From Microbacter sp049976245 (lineage in GTDB: Bacteria; Bacteroidota; Bacteroidia; Bacteroidales; Paludibacteraceae), in the NCBI GenBank assembly GCA_049976245.1, contig JBMFIQ010000050.1:1-13904 (forward strand): a DNA stretch of 13,904 bases, in the 5' to 3' direction. The notes beneath the pieces were generated by a model. That model searched no databases. It was not told where the DNA came from and worked only from the letters and a program-made list of their open reading frames with translations. The translations under genes and the position numbers were made by a program. Shown piece by piece: positions 1 through 6,343 of the stretch; the first letter of the stretch is position 1; each line of letters begins with the position of its first letter.

Positions 1-58
1 AGAAACTGATTATCAAATTAAATTCATCTAATAACACCTAAAAATCAAACCATTATTT

Positions 59-87
59 ACTTGCGAAAGTTGAATAAAATAACTTGC
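59..87 (+). repeat. Left IS end, one full and one partial end motif
   Basis: A full copy of ACTTGCGAAAGTTGAA lies at 59-74 and a partial copy, ACTTGC, at 82-87. They start 23 bp apart, the same spacing as the two motifs at the right end. They are probably transposase binding sites. Confidence 0.6.
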
Positions 88-104
88 TGATTAATAACAA
101 AAAA

Positions 105-180
105 GCAGCATATTTATTTGGTAAAGTCGCTGAAAATCAGTAACTTTGTGTTGTCAAACAAAAACCAAAAAATATGCTGC
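105..180 (+). promoter_or_regulatory. Hairpin enclosing the transposase start codon
   Basis: Bases 105-115 are the exact reverse complement of 170-180, and 117-122 pair with 164-169, giving a 17-bp stem interrupted only by a bulged A at 116. The ATG of the transposase (174-176) is inside the right arm. The internal promoter (117-148) should start transcripts near 155, after the left arm, so its own mRNA cannot form the stem. Transcripts entering from outside would contain both arms and hide the start codon. This arrangement is known from IS10 and IS50; its operation here is inferred. Confidence 0.7.
117..148 (+). promoter_or_regulatory. Transposase promoter (TTTG / TAACTTTG)
   Basis: TTTG at 117-120 and TAACTTTG at 141-148 are separated by 20 bp. 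This fits the Bacteroidetes vegetative promoter pattern of a -33 TTTG and a -7 TAnnTTTG. The expected start of transcription is near 155, about 20 nt before the transposase ATG. Confidence 0.7.
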
Positions 181-1616
181 AATACAAAGATACGACAATA
201 CTTTCAGAAATAAACAGCTTTTTTACTTCAAGTGAAAAAGCAATGGAAATCATTTTTAGTTTCATACGCTCTTTGACATTTTCGGACAAACGACACGGAT
301 TTTCCGGGGCCAACAATCTCAAGTTTAGTAATCACAATAAATTGGTCTTACTCCTGCTGTTTCCTTTTTTTGAGATCAAGAACTCGAGGCATTATGCAGA
401 CTCTCCCCTGTATCGTTTTCTTGCTTGCGGCAAAGACATTTTTTACCGTTTAATGAACGACAGTAAAATTGACTGGAGAAATCTTGCATACAGCTTGAAT
501 ATGCAGTTGATGCGCAAGGTTGAGAACAAAAGCGAGATAGAGGGTTCAAATCCTCGCTGCCTGATTGTTGACGATACGGATTTACCTAAGACAGGCCGTC
601 AGATAGAGCTTATTAGCAAGATCTTTTCGCACGTAACTCACACGTATCATCTCGGTTTTAAGGGGCTGTTTATGGGTTACCACGACGGAAAAAGTTTCTT
701 TTCGTTAGACTTTAGTCTACATGGAGAACGAGGTAAAAACCAAAACAAACCCTACGGATTAACACCTGCACAAATCAAGAAACGCTACAGCAAAAAGCGG
801 GACGCATCCGATAAAGGCAGTGAGCGTGAGCAGGAATATTTTTTGAGCAAGATAGATTCTATGATCAAGATGATCCGTCTGGCCATTGCAAAGGGGATTC
901 GCTTCGATTACCTGCTTACCGACAGTTGGTTTACCTGTTTCGAGCTGGTCAACTTCATTGTTACCCGTCGTATTGGTTGCCATTTTATCGGGATGATAAA
1001 AATGGGGAAAACACGTTACAACGCTTTTGAGAAAAACTTAACGGCCAAAGAAACCATTGATTTACTTCGCCGCAAGAAGATGACTAAACGTTCAAAATTG
1101 CTTGGATATTATTATGCCGAAACAATGGTTGATTTCAAGGGTATACAAGTAAAACTGTTTTTCTGCAAAGCCTCAAAAAAAGGGAATTGGAACGGAATAT
1201 TGTCAACCAATACGGAACTGACCTTTGAACAGGCCTACAAAATATACTCCACTCGCTGGTCGATAGAGGTGTTTTTCAAAGAAACCAAACAATACCTTGG
1301 CTTAGGCAAATGTCAGGCACAGGATTTTGATGCTCAAATTGCAGCCACGACGCTTTGTATGCTGCAATACAATCAGCTTTCGGTTGTAAAACGCTTCCAT
1401 GATTACGAAACACTTGGCGAACTGTTTCGGGCATCAAAGCAAGATACGATTCAACTGACCATATCAGAGAAAATATGGTTGATAATCATTGAAATAACAT
1501 CCGAATTGTCCGAAATACTCAACATCGAAACTGAATTGTTAATGGAAAAATTATTCTATGAAAATGAGAGACTTACAAAATACCTAAATTTCAAAACCCT
1601 TTTGCAGGCGGCCTAA
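174..1616 (+). CDS. IS4-family DDE transposase
   Basis: This 480-residue protein should cut and join the ends of the surrounding insertion sequence. The IS4 catalytic pattern is visible in order: a VDDT motif at residues 132-135 (first Asp), LLTDSWF with Asp250 as the second Asp, and the C-terminal Y-(2)-R-(3)-E-(6)-K signature at Tyr358, Arg361, Glu365 and Lys372. Length and spacing fit a complete, uninterrupted RNase H-fold transposase, so the element may still be active. The first ATG at 174 is used here because the promoter at 117-148 and the hairpin at 105-180 are arranged around it; Met24 (codon at 243) is a possible later start. No ribosome binding site is apparent. The gene stands alone in the element, with no helper or passenger gene. 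Confidence 0.92.
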   Translation: MLQYKDTTILSEINSFFTSSEKAMEIIFSFIRSLTFSDKRHGFSGANNLKFSNHNKLVLLLLFPFFEIKNSRHYADSPLYRFLACGKDIFYRLMNDSKIDWRNLAYSLNMQLMRKVENKSEIEGSNPRCLIVDDTDLPKTGRQIELISKIFSHVTHTYHLGFKGLFMGYHDGKSFFSLDFSLHGERGKNQNKPYGLTPAQIKKRYSKKRDASDKGSEREQEYFLSKIDSMIKMIRLAIAKGIRFDYLLTDSWFTCFELVNFIVTRRIGCHFIGMIKMGKTRYNAFEKNLTAKETIDLLRRKKMTKRSKLLGYYYAETMVDFKGIQVKLFFCKASKKGNWNGILSTNTELTFEQAYKIYSTRWSIEVFFKETKQYLGLGKCQAQDFDAQIAATTLCMLQYNQLSVVKRFHDYETLGELFRASKQDTIQLTISEKIWLIIIEITSELSEILNIETELLMEKLFYENERLTKYLNFKTLLQAA

Positions 1617-1621
1617 GATGA

Positions 1622-1660
1622 GCTTGCGAAAGTTGAATTATTTTACTTGCGAAAGTTGAA
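1622..1660 (+). repeat. Right IS end, two end motifs in tandem
   Basis: Two copies of CTTGCGAAAGTTGAA start at 1623 and 1646, exactly 23 bp apart. They are in the same direct orientation as the left-end copies, although the motif core is nearly palindromic. The outer IS edge probably lies near 1656. Confidence 0.6.
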
Positions 1661-1723
1661 ATTTTTATTATTTGTTTGAATATCGGCTGACTGACTAAAT
1701 GCTTTTCACTATCTTTGCCCATA

Positions 1724-1800
1724 GTTGTACTATTATTTGTTTTGCAACTCAAATGTACAACGTTAGGGCGATTACTTTGGTAGTTGCCCTATCTTTTTTA
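1724..1800 (+). ncRNA. Candidate small RNA ending in a strong terminator
   Basis: A TATCTTTG box at 1710-1717 matches the Bacteroidetes -7 consensus and would start transcription near 1724. The predicted transcript begins with a possible stem, GTTGTAC (1724-1730) with GTACAAC (1755-1761), and ends at the intrinsic terminator at 1764-1800, giving about 75 nt. No open reading frame of note lies inside. No well-spaced -33 TTTG is present (the nearest, 1675-1678, is too far), so the promoter is the weak point. It could instead be the 3' end of a transcript interrupted by the IS. It matches no RNA family I recognise. Confidence 0.35.
1764..1800 (+). terminator. Strong rho-independent terminator
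   Basis: Bases 1764-1775 pair with 1780-1791 without a break: a 12-bp stem with a 4-base loop, including two G:U pairs that exist only if the plus strand is transcribed. TCTTTTTTA follows directly. It would also stop transcription leaving the IS before the histidine kinase gene. Confidence 0.75.
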
Positions 1801-1816
1801 TCTTCACATCAAAATT

Positions 1817-1851
1817 TTTGTCGGTCAGTAGTGAAAAATTTTATACTTTTG
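1817..1851 (+). promoter_or_regulatory. Possible promoter of the histidine kinase gene
   Basis: TTTG at 1817-1820 and TACTTTTG at 1844-1851 fit the Bacteroidetes promoter pattern, though the 23-bp spacing is slightly long. The leader to the gene would be about 80 nt. Confidence 0.4.
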
Positions 1852-1937
1852 TTGTTTCAAAGTTGAGCGCGGTATTACGAATGGACGTTTGTTTTTACCT
1901 GTAGTTCGATTTTTCAGGATAAAACTTGTTGACCCAA

Positions 1938-3092
1938 ATGATTGTAAAGCCTTTGCATTTGCGTTTAATTTTTATTGCCATTGCTTCCGTCATTGCATTG
2001 GTTTCTCTTTTTTTTACCAATCGGTTGGTGAATCGACTAGCTAAAGAAGAACGTCAAAAAATTGAAATATGGGCTGAAGCTACACGTTTGGTTGCCAATT
2101 CCAATTCGGACAGTCAAACCGACTTAACGCTCATCATGCACGTGTTGGAAGGAAATACCACGATTCCCGTGGTAATGGTTGACAATCACGATCAATTCAT
2201 TGCTTCCCGCAACATTGTTGAACCGAAAAAAAACGTGCAAATTTTTCGTGAAAAGATAATTCGTCGCCTCAAATACAAACATCCACCCATCGTCATTGAC
2301 ATTGCACCTGCCACCAAACAATTCATTTATTATGATGATTCATTGATCATTAAAGAGTTGGCTTATTTCCCTTACATTCAGTTAGGCGTGATTGCTTTGT
2401 TCATTCTGGTTTCCTTTTGGGCTTTTTCAAGTACCAAAAAGGCAGAACAAAACTTGGTGTGGGTAGGTTTGTCGAAAGAAACGGCGCATCAATTGGGCAC
2501 ACCCATTTCATCCTTGATGGCTTGGGTAGAGCTGTTGAAAACACGCTTCCCTGAAGATACGTTATTGCCCGAAATGGAAAAAGACATTCTTCGATTGAAA
2601 ACCATTGCTGAACGCTTTTCCAAAATTGGCTCTAAACCTGAGCTGCTTGCCATTCCGCTCATTGATGCCGTGTCCGGATCGGTTCTTTACATGCGCAATC
2701 GGATTTCGAATAAGGTTTCCATCGATTTGGTTTCAAAAGTACCTGAAACGGCTGAAGTAATGCTCAATTTGCCTTTGTTTGAATGGGTTATTGAAAATTT
2801 ATGCAAAAATGCTATTGATGCCATGAATGGGAATGGCAACATTACTATCACCTTATTTGAAGCCGGTCATCACTATGTCATTGATGTGAAAGATACCGGA
2901 AAAGGAATGTCCAAAAGGTTGTTCAGAACCGTTTTCAATCCGGGTTTTACCACTAAAAAAAGAGGGTGGGGTCTGGGTCTCTCTTTGGCTAAGCGCATCA
3001 TTGAAGAATATCATCAGGGCAAAATTTTTGTCAAACAATCCGAATTGAATCGGGGAACTACTTTTCGTATTATTTTAAAAAAGTCCAATTAG
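1938..3092 (+). CDS. Membrane-bound sensor histidine kinase (orphan)
   Basis: This is a membrane sensor kinase that should autophosphorylate a histidine and pass phosphate to a response regulator. Residues are numbered from the ATG at 1938 (384 aa). A first membrane segment spans about 5-26 and a second about 146-164, enclosing an extracytoplasmic sensor part of roughly 115 residues. The H-box KETAHQLGTP has the phospho-acceptor His184. The ATPase part shows the N-box ENLCKNAIDAM (about 286-296), the G1 box DTGKGM (from Asp319), an F-box-like NPGFTTK and the G2 box GWGLGLSLAK. No HAMP domain is obvious. An in-frame TTG at 1926, 7 bp after an AGGA, is an alternative start adding four residues; I prefer the ATG. 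No response regulator gene is in view, so partner and signal are unknown. Confidence 0.88.
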   Translation: MIVKPLHLRLIFIAIASVIALVSLFFTNRLVNRLAKEERQKIEIWAEATRLVANSNSDSQTDLTLIMHVLEGNTTIPVVMVDNHDQFIASRNIVEPKKNVQIFREKIIRRLKYKHPPIVIDIAPATKQFIYYDDSLIIKELAYFPYIQLGVIALFILVSFWAFSSTKKAEQNLVWVGLSKETAHQLGTPISSLMAWVELLKTRFPEDTLLPEMEKDILRLKTIAERFSKIGSKPELLAIPLIDAVSGSVLYMRNRISNKVSIDLVSKVPETAEVMLNLPLFEWVIENLCKNAIDAMNGNGNITITLFEAGHHYVIDVKDTGKGMSKRLFRTVFNPGFTTKKRGWGLGLSLAKRIIEEYHQGKIFVKQSELNRGTTFRIILKKSN

Positions 3093-3188
3093 TGCGATCT
3101 GTTTTTATTTTAAGAATTCGGACATGACATTTGTGTGAGTGGGTAAAAGACGGGTCAAAAGAACATTCATCTTAAAAGTTTTTTCATT

Positions 3189-3923
3189 ATGAACATTGCA
3201 TTGATCGGGTACGGAAAAATGGGGCACGAAATTGAGCAAATTGCTTTGCAACGCCACCATCACATTGTAGCCAAAATTGATTTAACCACTAGCGATACAT
3301 TTGATTCACCGGCTTTTCGATCAGCTGATGTGGCGATTGAATTTACGCGTCCTGAAGCCGTGGTCGAAAATTTGCGAAAATGTTTTCGCGCCGGCATTCC
3401 GGTGGTGTGCGGTACCACCGGATGGACGTCACATCGGTTGGAACTGTTGCGCGACATGGAAGCTGCCAATGGAACCTTGTTTTGGTCATCCAACTTCAGT
3501 TTGGGCGTGAATCTTTTTTTTGCCCTAAATAAATATTTAGCAAAACTGATGAATCCTTTTGCCGACTACGATGTACGCATGGTGGAAACGCATCACACAC
3601 AAAAATTGGATGCACCCAGCGGCACAGCCATAACCTTGGCTGAAGATATCATCCATTCGCTCGATCGAAAATCTTCTTGGTGCAAAGAACATGCTTCATC
3701 GCCCGATGAATTAGCCATTGTATCCATTCGTGAAGGCAATGTTCCGGGTATTCATGAAGTGATGTATGATTCGGAGATGGATACCATCAGCATTAAACAC
3801 GATGCAAAAAGCCGTCGTGGATTTGCTTTAGGCGCTGTTTTGGCTGCCGAATTTACTGTCGGCAAAAAAGGTTTGTTGAGCATGAATGATATGCTCTCGA
3901 TTATATTAAACGACATAAAATGA
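3189..3923 (+). CDS. dapB: 4-hydroxy-tetrahydrodipicolinate reductase
   Basis: DapB is a cytoplasmic enzyme that reduces hydroxy-tetrahydrodipicolinate with NAD(P)H, a step to diaminopimelate for peptidoglycan and to lysine. The N-terminal nucleotide-binding loop GYGKMG is at residues 7-12. GTTGWT (75-80) is the conserved substrate/cofactor loop and SNFSLGVN (101-108) is a family signature. ETHHTQKLDAPSGTA (133-147) holds the catalytic His135/His136 and Lys139, matching the known E-(A/T)-HH-x2-K-x-DAPSGTA pattern. At 244 residues it is somewhat shorter than the E. coli enzyme (273), as is common in Bacteroidetes. The start ATG follows an A/T-rich leader. It sits 96 bp after the histidine kinase gene with no other dap genes nearby. 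The stop codon overlaps the first base of repeat copy A. Confidence 0.95.
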   Translation: MNIALIGYGKMGHEIEQIALQRHHHIVAKIDLTTSDTFDSPAFRSADVAIEFTRPEAVVENLRKCFRAGIPVVCGTTGWTSHRLELLRDMEAANGTLFWSSNFSLGVNLFFALNKYLAKLMNPFADYDVRMVETHHTQKLDAPSGTAITLAEDIIHSLDRKSSWCKEHASSPDELAIVSIREGNVPGIHEVMYDSEMDTISIKHDAKSRRGFALGAVLAAEFTVGKKGLLSMNDMLSIILNDIK

Positions 3924-3990
3924 GCCTTATAAAAAGCTTATATTCAAGCGTATGACTATTATGGCGAGTTACATACATTTTAGTGTTAAA
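3922..3990 (+). repeat. Structured intergenic repeat, copy A
   Basis: This stretch, starting within the dapB stop codon, aligns with 4546-4615 at about 58 of 71 columns (82%). The most conserved blocks are AAGCGTATGACTA, TATGGCG, CATACA and GTGTTAAA. A GTATG (3950-3954) / CATAC (3972-3976) stem is kept, but the outer stem seen in copy B is partly broken here. It lies in the 3' region of dapB, before the tRNA-Arg promoter. I recognise no named RNA family. Confidence 0.65.
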
Positions 3991-4041
3991 TAGACGTATA
4001 AAATAAAGTCGCAAAAAAAGCAGAAAAAAACCGCTTCATAG

Positions 4042-4072
4042 TTGTGCAAACGGAACTTTTGTATTAACTTTG
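4042..4072 (+). promoter_or_regulatory. Promoter of tRNA-Arg
   Basis: TAACTTTG at 4065-4072 is identical to the boxes of the IS, tRNA-Ser and fabI promoters. The -33 region around TTGTG (4042-4046) is a partial match 18 bp upstream. Transcription would start near 4079, just before the tRNA. Confidence 0.6.
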
Positions 4073-4087
4073 CACACGCAAAAGCAA

Positions 4088-4161
4088 GGCCCCGTGGCTC
4101 AACTGAATAGAGTATCTGACTACGGATCAGAAGGTTACAGGTTTGAATCCTGTCGGGGTCA
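4088..4161 (+). tRNA. tRNA-Arg (anticodon ACG)
   Basis: A complete cloverleaf of 74 nt can be folded. The acceptor stem pairs 4088-4094 with 4154-4160 (one G:U). The D arm begins at GCTC (4097-4100). The anticodon stem pairs TCTGA (4115-4119) with TCAGA (4127-4131) around the loop CTACGGA, giving anticodon ACG at 4122-4124, which reads arginine CGN codons after deamination to inosine. The T stem ACAGG/CCTGT (4137-4141/4149-4153) encloses TTTGAAT. The discriminator is A4161 and CCA is not encoded. Confidence 0.96.
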
Positions 4162-4168
4162 CAAGCAA

Positions 4169-4205
4169 AAACGCTAATTACTTTTTATATAAGTAGTTAG
4201 CGTTT
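4169..4205 (+). terminator. Hairpin terminator after tRNA-Arg
   Basis: Bases 4169-4182 pair with 4192-4205 in a 14-bp stem with one T:G pair and a 9-base loop. AGC/GCT further out extends it with a small bulge. It begins 7 nt after the tRNA. The following sequence is only weakly T-rich, so it may serve as a processing or 3'-end signal as much as a classical terminator. Confidence 0.6.
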
Positions 4206-4217
4206 GCTATTTATGCC

Positions 4218-4239
4218 ATTTGCACAACATTTGCACAAC
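4218..4239 (+). repeat. Tandem 11-bp repeat downstream of tRNA-Arg
   Basis: ATTTGCACAAC occurs twice head to tail at 4218-4228 and 4229-4239. Its core TTTGCACAAC is present inverted (GTTGTGCAAA) at 4041-4050, on the other side of the tRNA gene. It could be recombinase arm sites left by an element that used this tRNA, or a regulator binding site; neither is shown. Confidence 0.5.
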
Positions 4240-4325
4240 ACGAGCCAATAAGTCCATTACTTTCCATAATATTTCATCTTTAACGGATCATTTTACATAA
4301 GAGGTTAATTCCCAATGTAAATGCT

Positions 4326-4396
4326 CTTAATTCCGTGTATGTTAATCAACGTAATTCCGTTTTGAGAACTGGATATTTCGGTGATACTGGCCATCC
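4326..4396. other. Possible relic end of an IS21-type element
   Basis: TAATTCCGT occurs at 4328-4336 and again at 4352-4360 (24 bp apart), followed by ATTTCGGTGATACTGGCCA at 4374-4392. Repeated TTCCG/TTTCGGTGAT blocks resemble terminal repeats I associate with IS21-family elements, but I recall this only loosely. No istA/istB coding sequence is near. The remainder of 4240-4478 shows no gene. A 9-bp hairpin at 4401-4424 (loop TCGCTC) is the only other structure seen. Confidence 0.25.
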
Positions 4397-4478
4397 CTTA
4401 GGTTGTGTATCGCTCTACACAATCAATTGACAAAATAACTGTTTTCGCTTTTGTCCATTCTTTTTGAGAATAATGTTT

Positions 4479-4486
4479 TACTTTTG
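4479..4486 (+). promoter_or_regulatory. Possible -7 box for cinA (TACTTTTG)
   Basis: TACTTTTG matches TAnnTTTG, but no well-spaced -33 TTTG was found. If used, the cinA mRNA would start near 4493 and carry a leader of about 140 nt containing repeat copy B. Confidence 0.35.
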
Positions 4487-4545
4487 TACAACTTTGCTTG
4501 AAAGTAGATTGTTGAACCATTAATTTTCCTATAACATTTTGAAAC

Positions 4546-4615
4546 GAGCCATACCAAAAGCTTACGTTTAAGCGTATGACTATATGGCGTATTCCATACA
4601 CCTTTTGGTGTTAAA
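4546..4615 (+). repeat. Structured intergenic repeat, copy B (cinA leader)
   Basis: This copy can fold into a three-way-junction-like shape. The outer stem is ACCAAAAG (4553-4560) with CTTTTGGT (4602-4609), one small hairpin is CTTA/TAAG (4561-4564/4569-4572), and a second is GTATG/CATAC (4574-4578/4595-4599). It ends 15 bp before the cinA start codon, so it would lie in the mRNA leader if the box at 4479 is used. Copy A is 82% identical. A riboswitch-like or protein-bound leader is possible but unproven; a small dispersed repeat is the alternative. Confidence 0.65.
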
Positions 4616-4630
4616 AATAAACATAAACAT

Positions 4631-5887
4631 ATGAATGTAGAGATTTTAACCATAGGCGACGAGTTGCTCATAGGTCAAGTGGTCGATACCAATTCGGCAT
4701 GGATTGGCGCTATGCTTACCAAAGAAGGTTTTCATATTCAAGGTATTACAACAGTTGGTGACGAGGCAAATGCCATTACGGACGCTTTGACACGTTTGAT
4801 GTCACGAAGTGATATTGTGTTGATTACCGGTGGATTGGGGCCGACCAATGATGATATTACTTTGAAAACACTGGCATCGTTTTTCAATACCTCATTGGTA
4901 TTTGATGAATCGGTGTACGCCGACATTGAAAAGTTTTTTGAAGGTCGCAAAGATATGATGAATGCATTAAATCGCGATCAGGCGTTGGTACCAGCTGATG
5001 CCACCGTTATTCATAATAAAGTGGGAACAGCGCCAATTACTTGGTTTGAAAGAGAAGGGAAAGTCGTTGTTTCCATGCCGGGAGTGCCTGTGGAGATGAA
5101 ACAGGTCATGAGCGATGAAATTATTCCGCGATTAAAGCAGCGTTTTCATGTTCCTTCCATTCAGCATCGTCATTTGTTGGTACACGGCATCGGCGAATCT
5201 TCATTGGCCATTCAAATTAAAGCATGGGAAAACGGATTGCCACCTTTTGTTAAATTAGCCTATTTGCCTCAGGTTGGTTTAGTCCGCTTGCGATTGTCTG
5301 CCACGCATCCCGATGAAGCATTGTTGACTCAAACACTTGATGATGCAGTCAGTCAACTGATTCCGTTATTGGGAAATGCGTTGTTGGCTTTGGAAGACAT
5401 CACTCCCGCAGAAGTGATTGATCGGTTATTGAAGCAAAGAAACTTGACGCTTTCCGTTGCCGAAAGTTGTACGGGTGGAACAATCGCTCATCTGATTACT
5501 TCACAACCGGGTTGCTCGGCATATTTTAAAGGAGGCGTGATTGCTTATGATAATATGGTGAAAATGAATATCTTGAAAGTAAAAGAGCTTGATTTGTCAA
5601 CGTATGGCGCTGTCAGTCAACAAGTGGTTGAACAAATGGCAGTGGGAATCAGATCCTTATTGAATACCGATATTGCTGTTGCTACTTCAGGTATTGCAGG
5701 TCCGACGGGAGGAACTCCGACAAAACCGACAGGTACGGTGTGGATTGCCGTTGCTACCTCACAAAAGGTCATAAGTCGTATATTTCAATTTGGAACAATG
5801 CGCGATCGAAACATTACCAGAGCATCTATTGAGGCTTTGGCCATGGTTAAAGAAGCCGTGGATCAAATGGATGGACAACGTTTTTAG
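4631..5887 (+). CDS. cinA: CinA-family protein (NMN amidohydrolase type)
   Basis: This 418-residue protein has the two-domain CinA architecture. The N-terminal molybdopterin-binding-like (MoCF) domain occupies about residues 1-170, with the signature TGGLGPTNDD at 66-75 and MPGVPVEM at 149-156. The C-terminal PncC-type domain, about 255-415, has AESCTGG at 277-283 (Ser279 is the expected nucleophile), YDNMVK at 306-311 and SGIAGPTGG at 353-361. In other bacteria the C-terminal domain deamidates nicotinamide mononucleotide for pyridine nucleotide salvage, and the N-terminal domain can have ADP-ribose pyrophosphatase activity. The competence link in the name comes from Gram-positive operons and need not apply here. 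The gene stands alone between two tRNA genes. Its start is the ATG at 4631 after an A-rich stretch. Confidence 0.93.
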   Translation: MNVEILTIGDELLIGQVVDTNSAWIGAMLTKEGFHIQGITTVGDEANAITDALTRLMSRSDIVLITGGLGPTNDDITLKTLASFFNTSLVFDESVYADIEKFFEGRKDMMNALNRDQALVPADATVIHNKVGTAPITWFEREGKVVVSMPGVPVEMKQVMSDEIIPRLKQRFHVPSIQHRHLLVHGIGESSLAIQIKAWENGLPPFVKLAYLPQVGLVRLRLSATHPDEALLTQTLDDAVSQLIPLLGNALLALEDITPAEVIDRLLKQRNLTLSVAESCTGGTIAHLITSQPGCSAYFKGGVIAYDNMVKMNILKVKELDLSTYGAVSQQVVEQMAVGIRSLLNTDIAVATSGIAGPTGGTPTKPTGTVWIAVATSQKVISRIFQFGTMRDRNITRASIEALAMVKEAVDQMDGQRF

Positions 5888-6075
5888 CGGACAACAATAT
5901 GAAGTGATCGTCATATCTCCATTTCAGATCCATTGGAATTGGATCCCTTGCAATTATTGATAAATTTGTTTTGTCCTGAAATAGGTTTACAAAAAAGTAA
6001 ACACAAAACAATTAAATGTGATGTAAAAAAACAACTTTTTTGGTTTATCCTTTGAATCAAAGTCAATAAAAGAAA

Positions 6076-6108
6076 AAAGCTCACTAAAATCGAGGATTTG
6101 TGAGCTTT
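6076..6108 (-). terminator. Rho-independent terminator of tRNA-Ser
   Basis: AAAGCTCAC (6076-6084) pairs with GTGAGCTTT (6100-6108), with an inner AAATC/GATTT stem. Read on the minus strand it is followed by TTTTTTCTTTT, so it terminates the minus-strand tRNA-Ser; it faces the end of cinA. The rest of 5888-6126 contains only a short GATCCA/TGGATC inverted repeat (5927-5945) and no gene. Confidence 0.75.
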
Positions 6109-6126
6109 AATTTTGGAAATATGTTG

Positions 6127-6214
6127 CGGAGAGAACGAGATTCGAACTCGTGAAACCCTTTAGAGGTTTACACGCTTTCCAGGCGTGCCTCTTCAACCAC
6201 TCGAGCATCTCTCC
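6127..6214 (-). tRNA. tRNA-Ser (anticodon GGA)
   Basis: This is an 88-nt class II tRNA read on the minus strand. The acceptor stem GGAGAGA (6214-6208) pairs with TCTCTCC (6134-6128), and the discriminator is G (6127). The anticodon stem CACGC/GCGTG encloses the loop CTGGAAA, giving anticodon GGA at 6180-6178 (serine UCC/UCU). A long variable arm with an AAACC/GGGTTT stem is the expected serine feature, and the T loop TTCGAAT is intact. CCA is not encoded. Confidence 0.96.
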
Positions 6215-6228
6215 GTAATTCTCGTTGG

Positions 6229-6236
6229 CAAAGTTA
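6229..6236 (-). promoter_or_regulatory. -7 box of tRNA-Ser (TAACTTTG)
   Basis: On the minus strand TAACTTTG ends 14 bp before the first base of the tRNA, the same placement and sequence as at tRNA-Arg. No clear -33 TTTG was seen. Confidence 0.55.
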
Positions 6237-6343
6237 CAAAAAAAAGGTCATCTCACCATGAGTTCATCTAAAAATCCTTCTTTAATGTAAGCATATTTTT
6301 CAACGAAAGTTTTCTTATGGATGCTGTTGTTTAAAATAACTTA

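Larger units (their letters stand above)
59..1656 (+). mobile_element. IS4-type insertion sequence with one transposase gene
   Basis: A single intact DDE transposase gene fills almost the whole element, and both ends carry the motif ACTTGCGAAAGTTGAA. The motif is nearly its own reverse complement in its core (CTTnCGnAAG), so the left end at 59-87 and the reverse complement of the right end (1656 inward) align as an imperfect inverted repeat, 21 of 29 positions by my count. That gives an element of about 1.6 kb, a normal size for IS4 elements. I could not find a convincing target-site duplication, so the exact boundaries are uncertain by roughly 10 bp on the right. The transposase stop at 1616 lies only 5 bp before the first right-end motif, typical of compact IS elements. 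Family assignment rests on the transposase motifs, not on a database match. Confidence 0.75.

Noticed and set aside
52..1673. ATTATTT at 52-58 and 1667-1673 as an IS target-site duplication
   Set aside because: The right copy lies 10 bp beyond the end motif, which would leave no inverted repeat at that boundary. In AT-rich DNA such a 7-mer match is expected by chance.
4211..4250. Short plus-strand frame starting ATGCCATTTGCA after tRNA-Arg, considered as an integrase remnant
   Set aside because: It is only about a dozen codons long and consists mostly of the tandem repeat; no integrase motif is visible.
4398..4671. Small minus-strand frames between tRNA-Arg and cinA
   Set aside because: They overlap repeat copy B and the cinA start, have no recognisable motif, and differ between overlapping frames.
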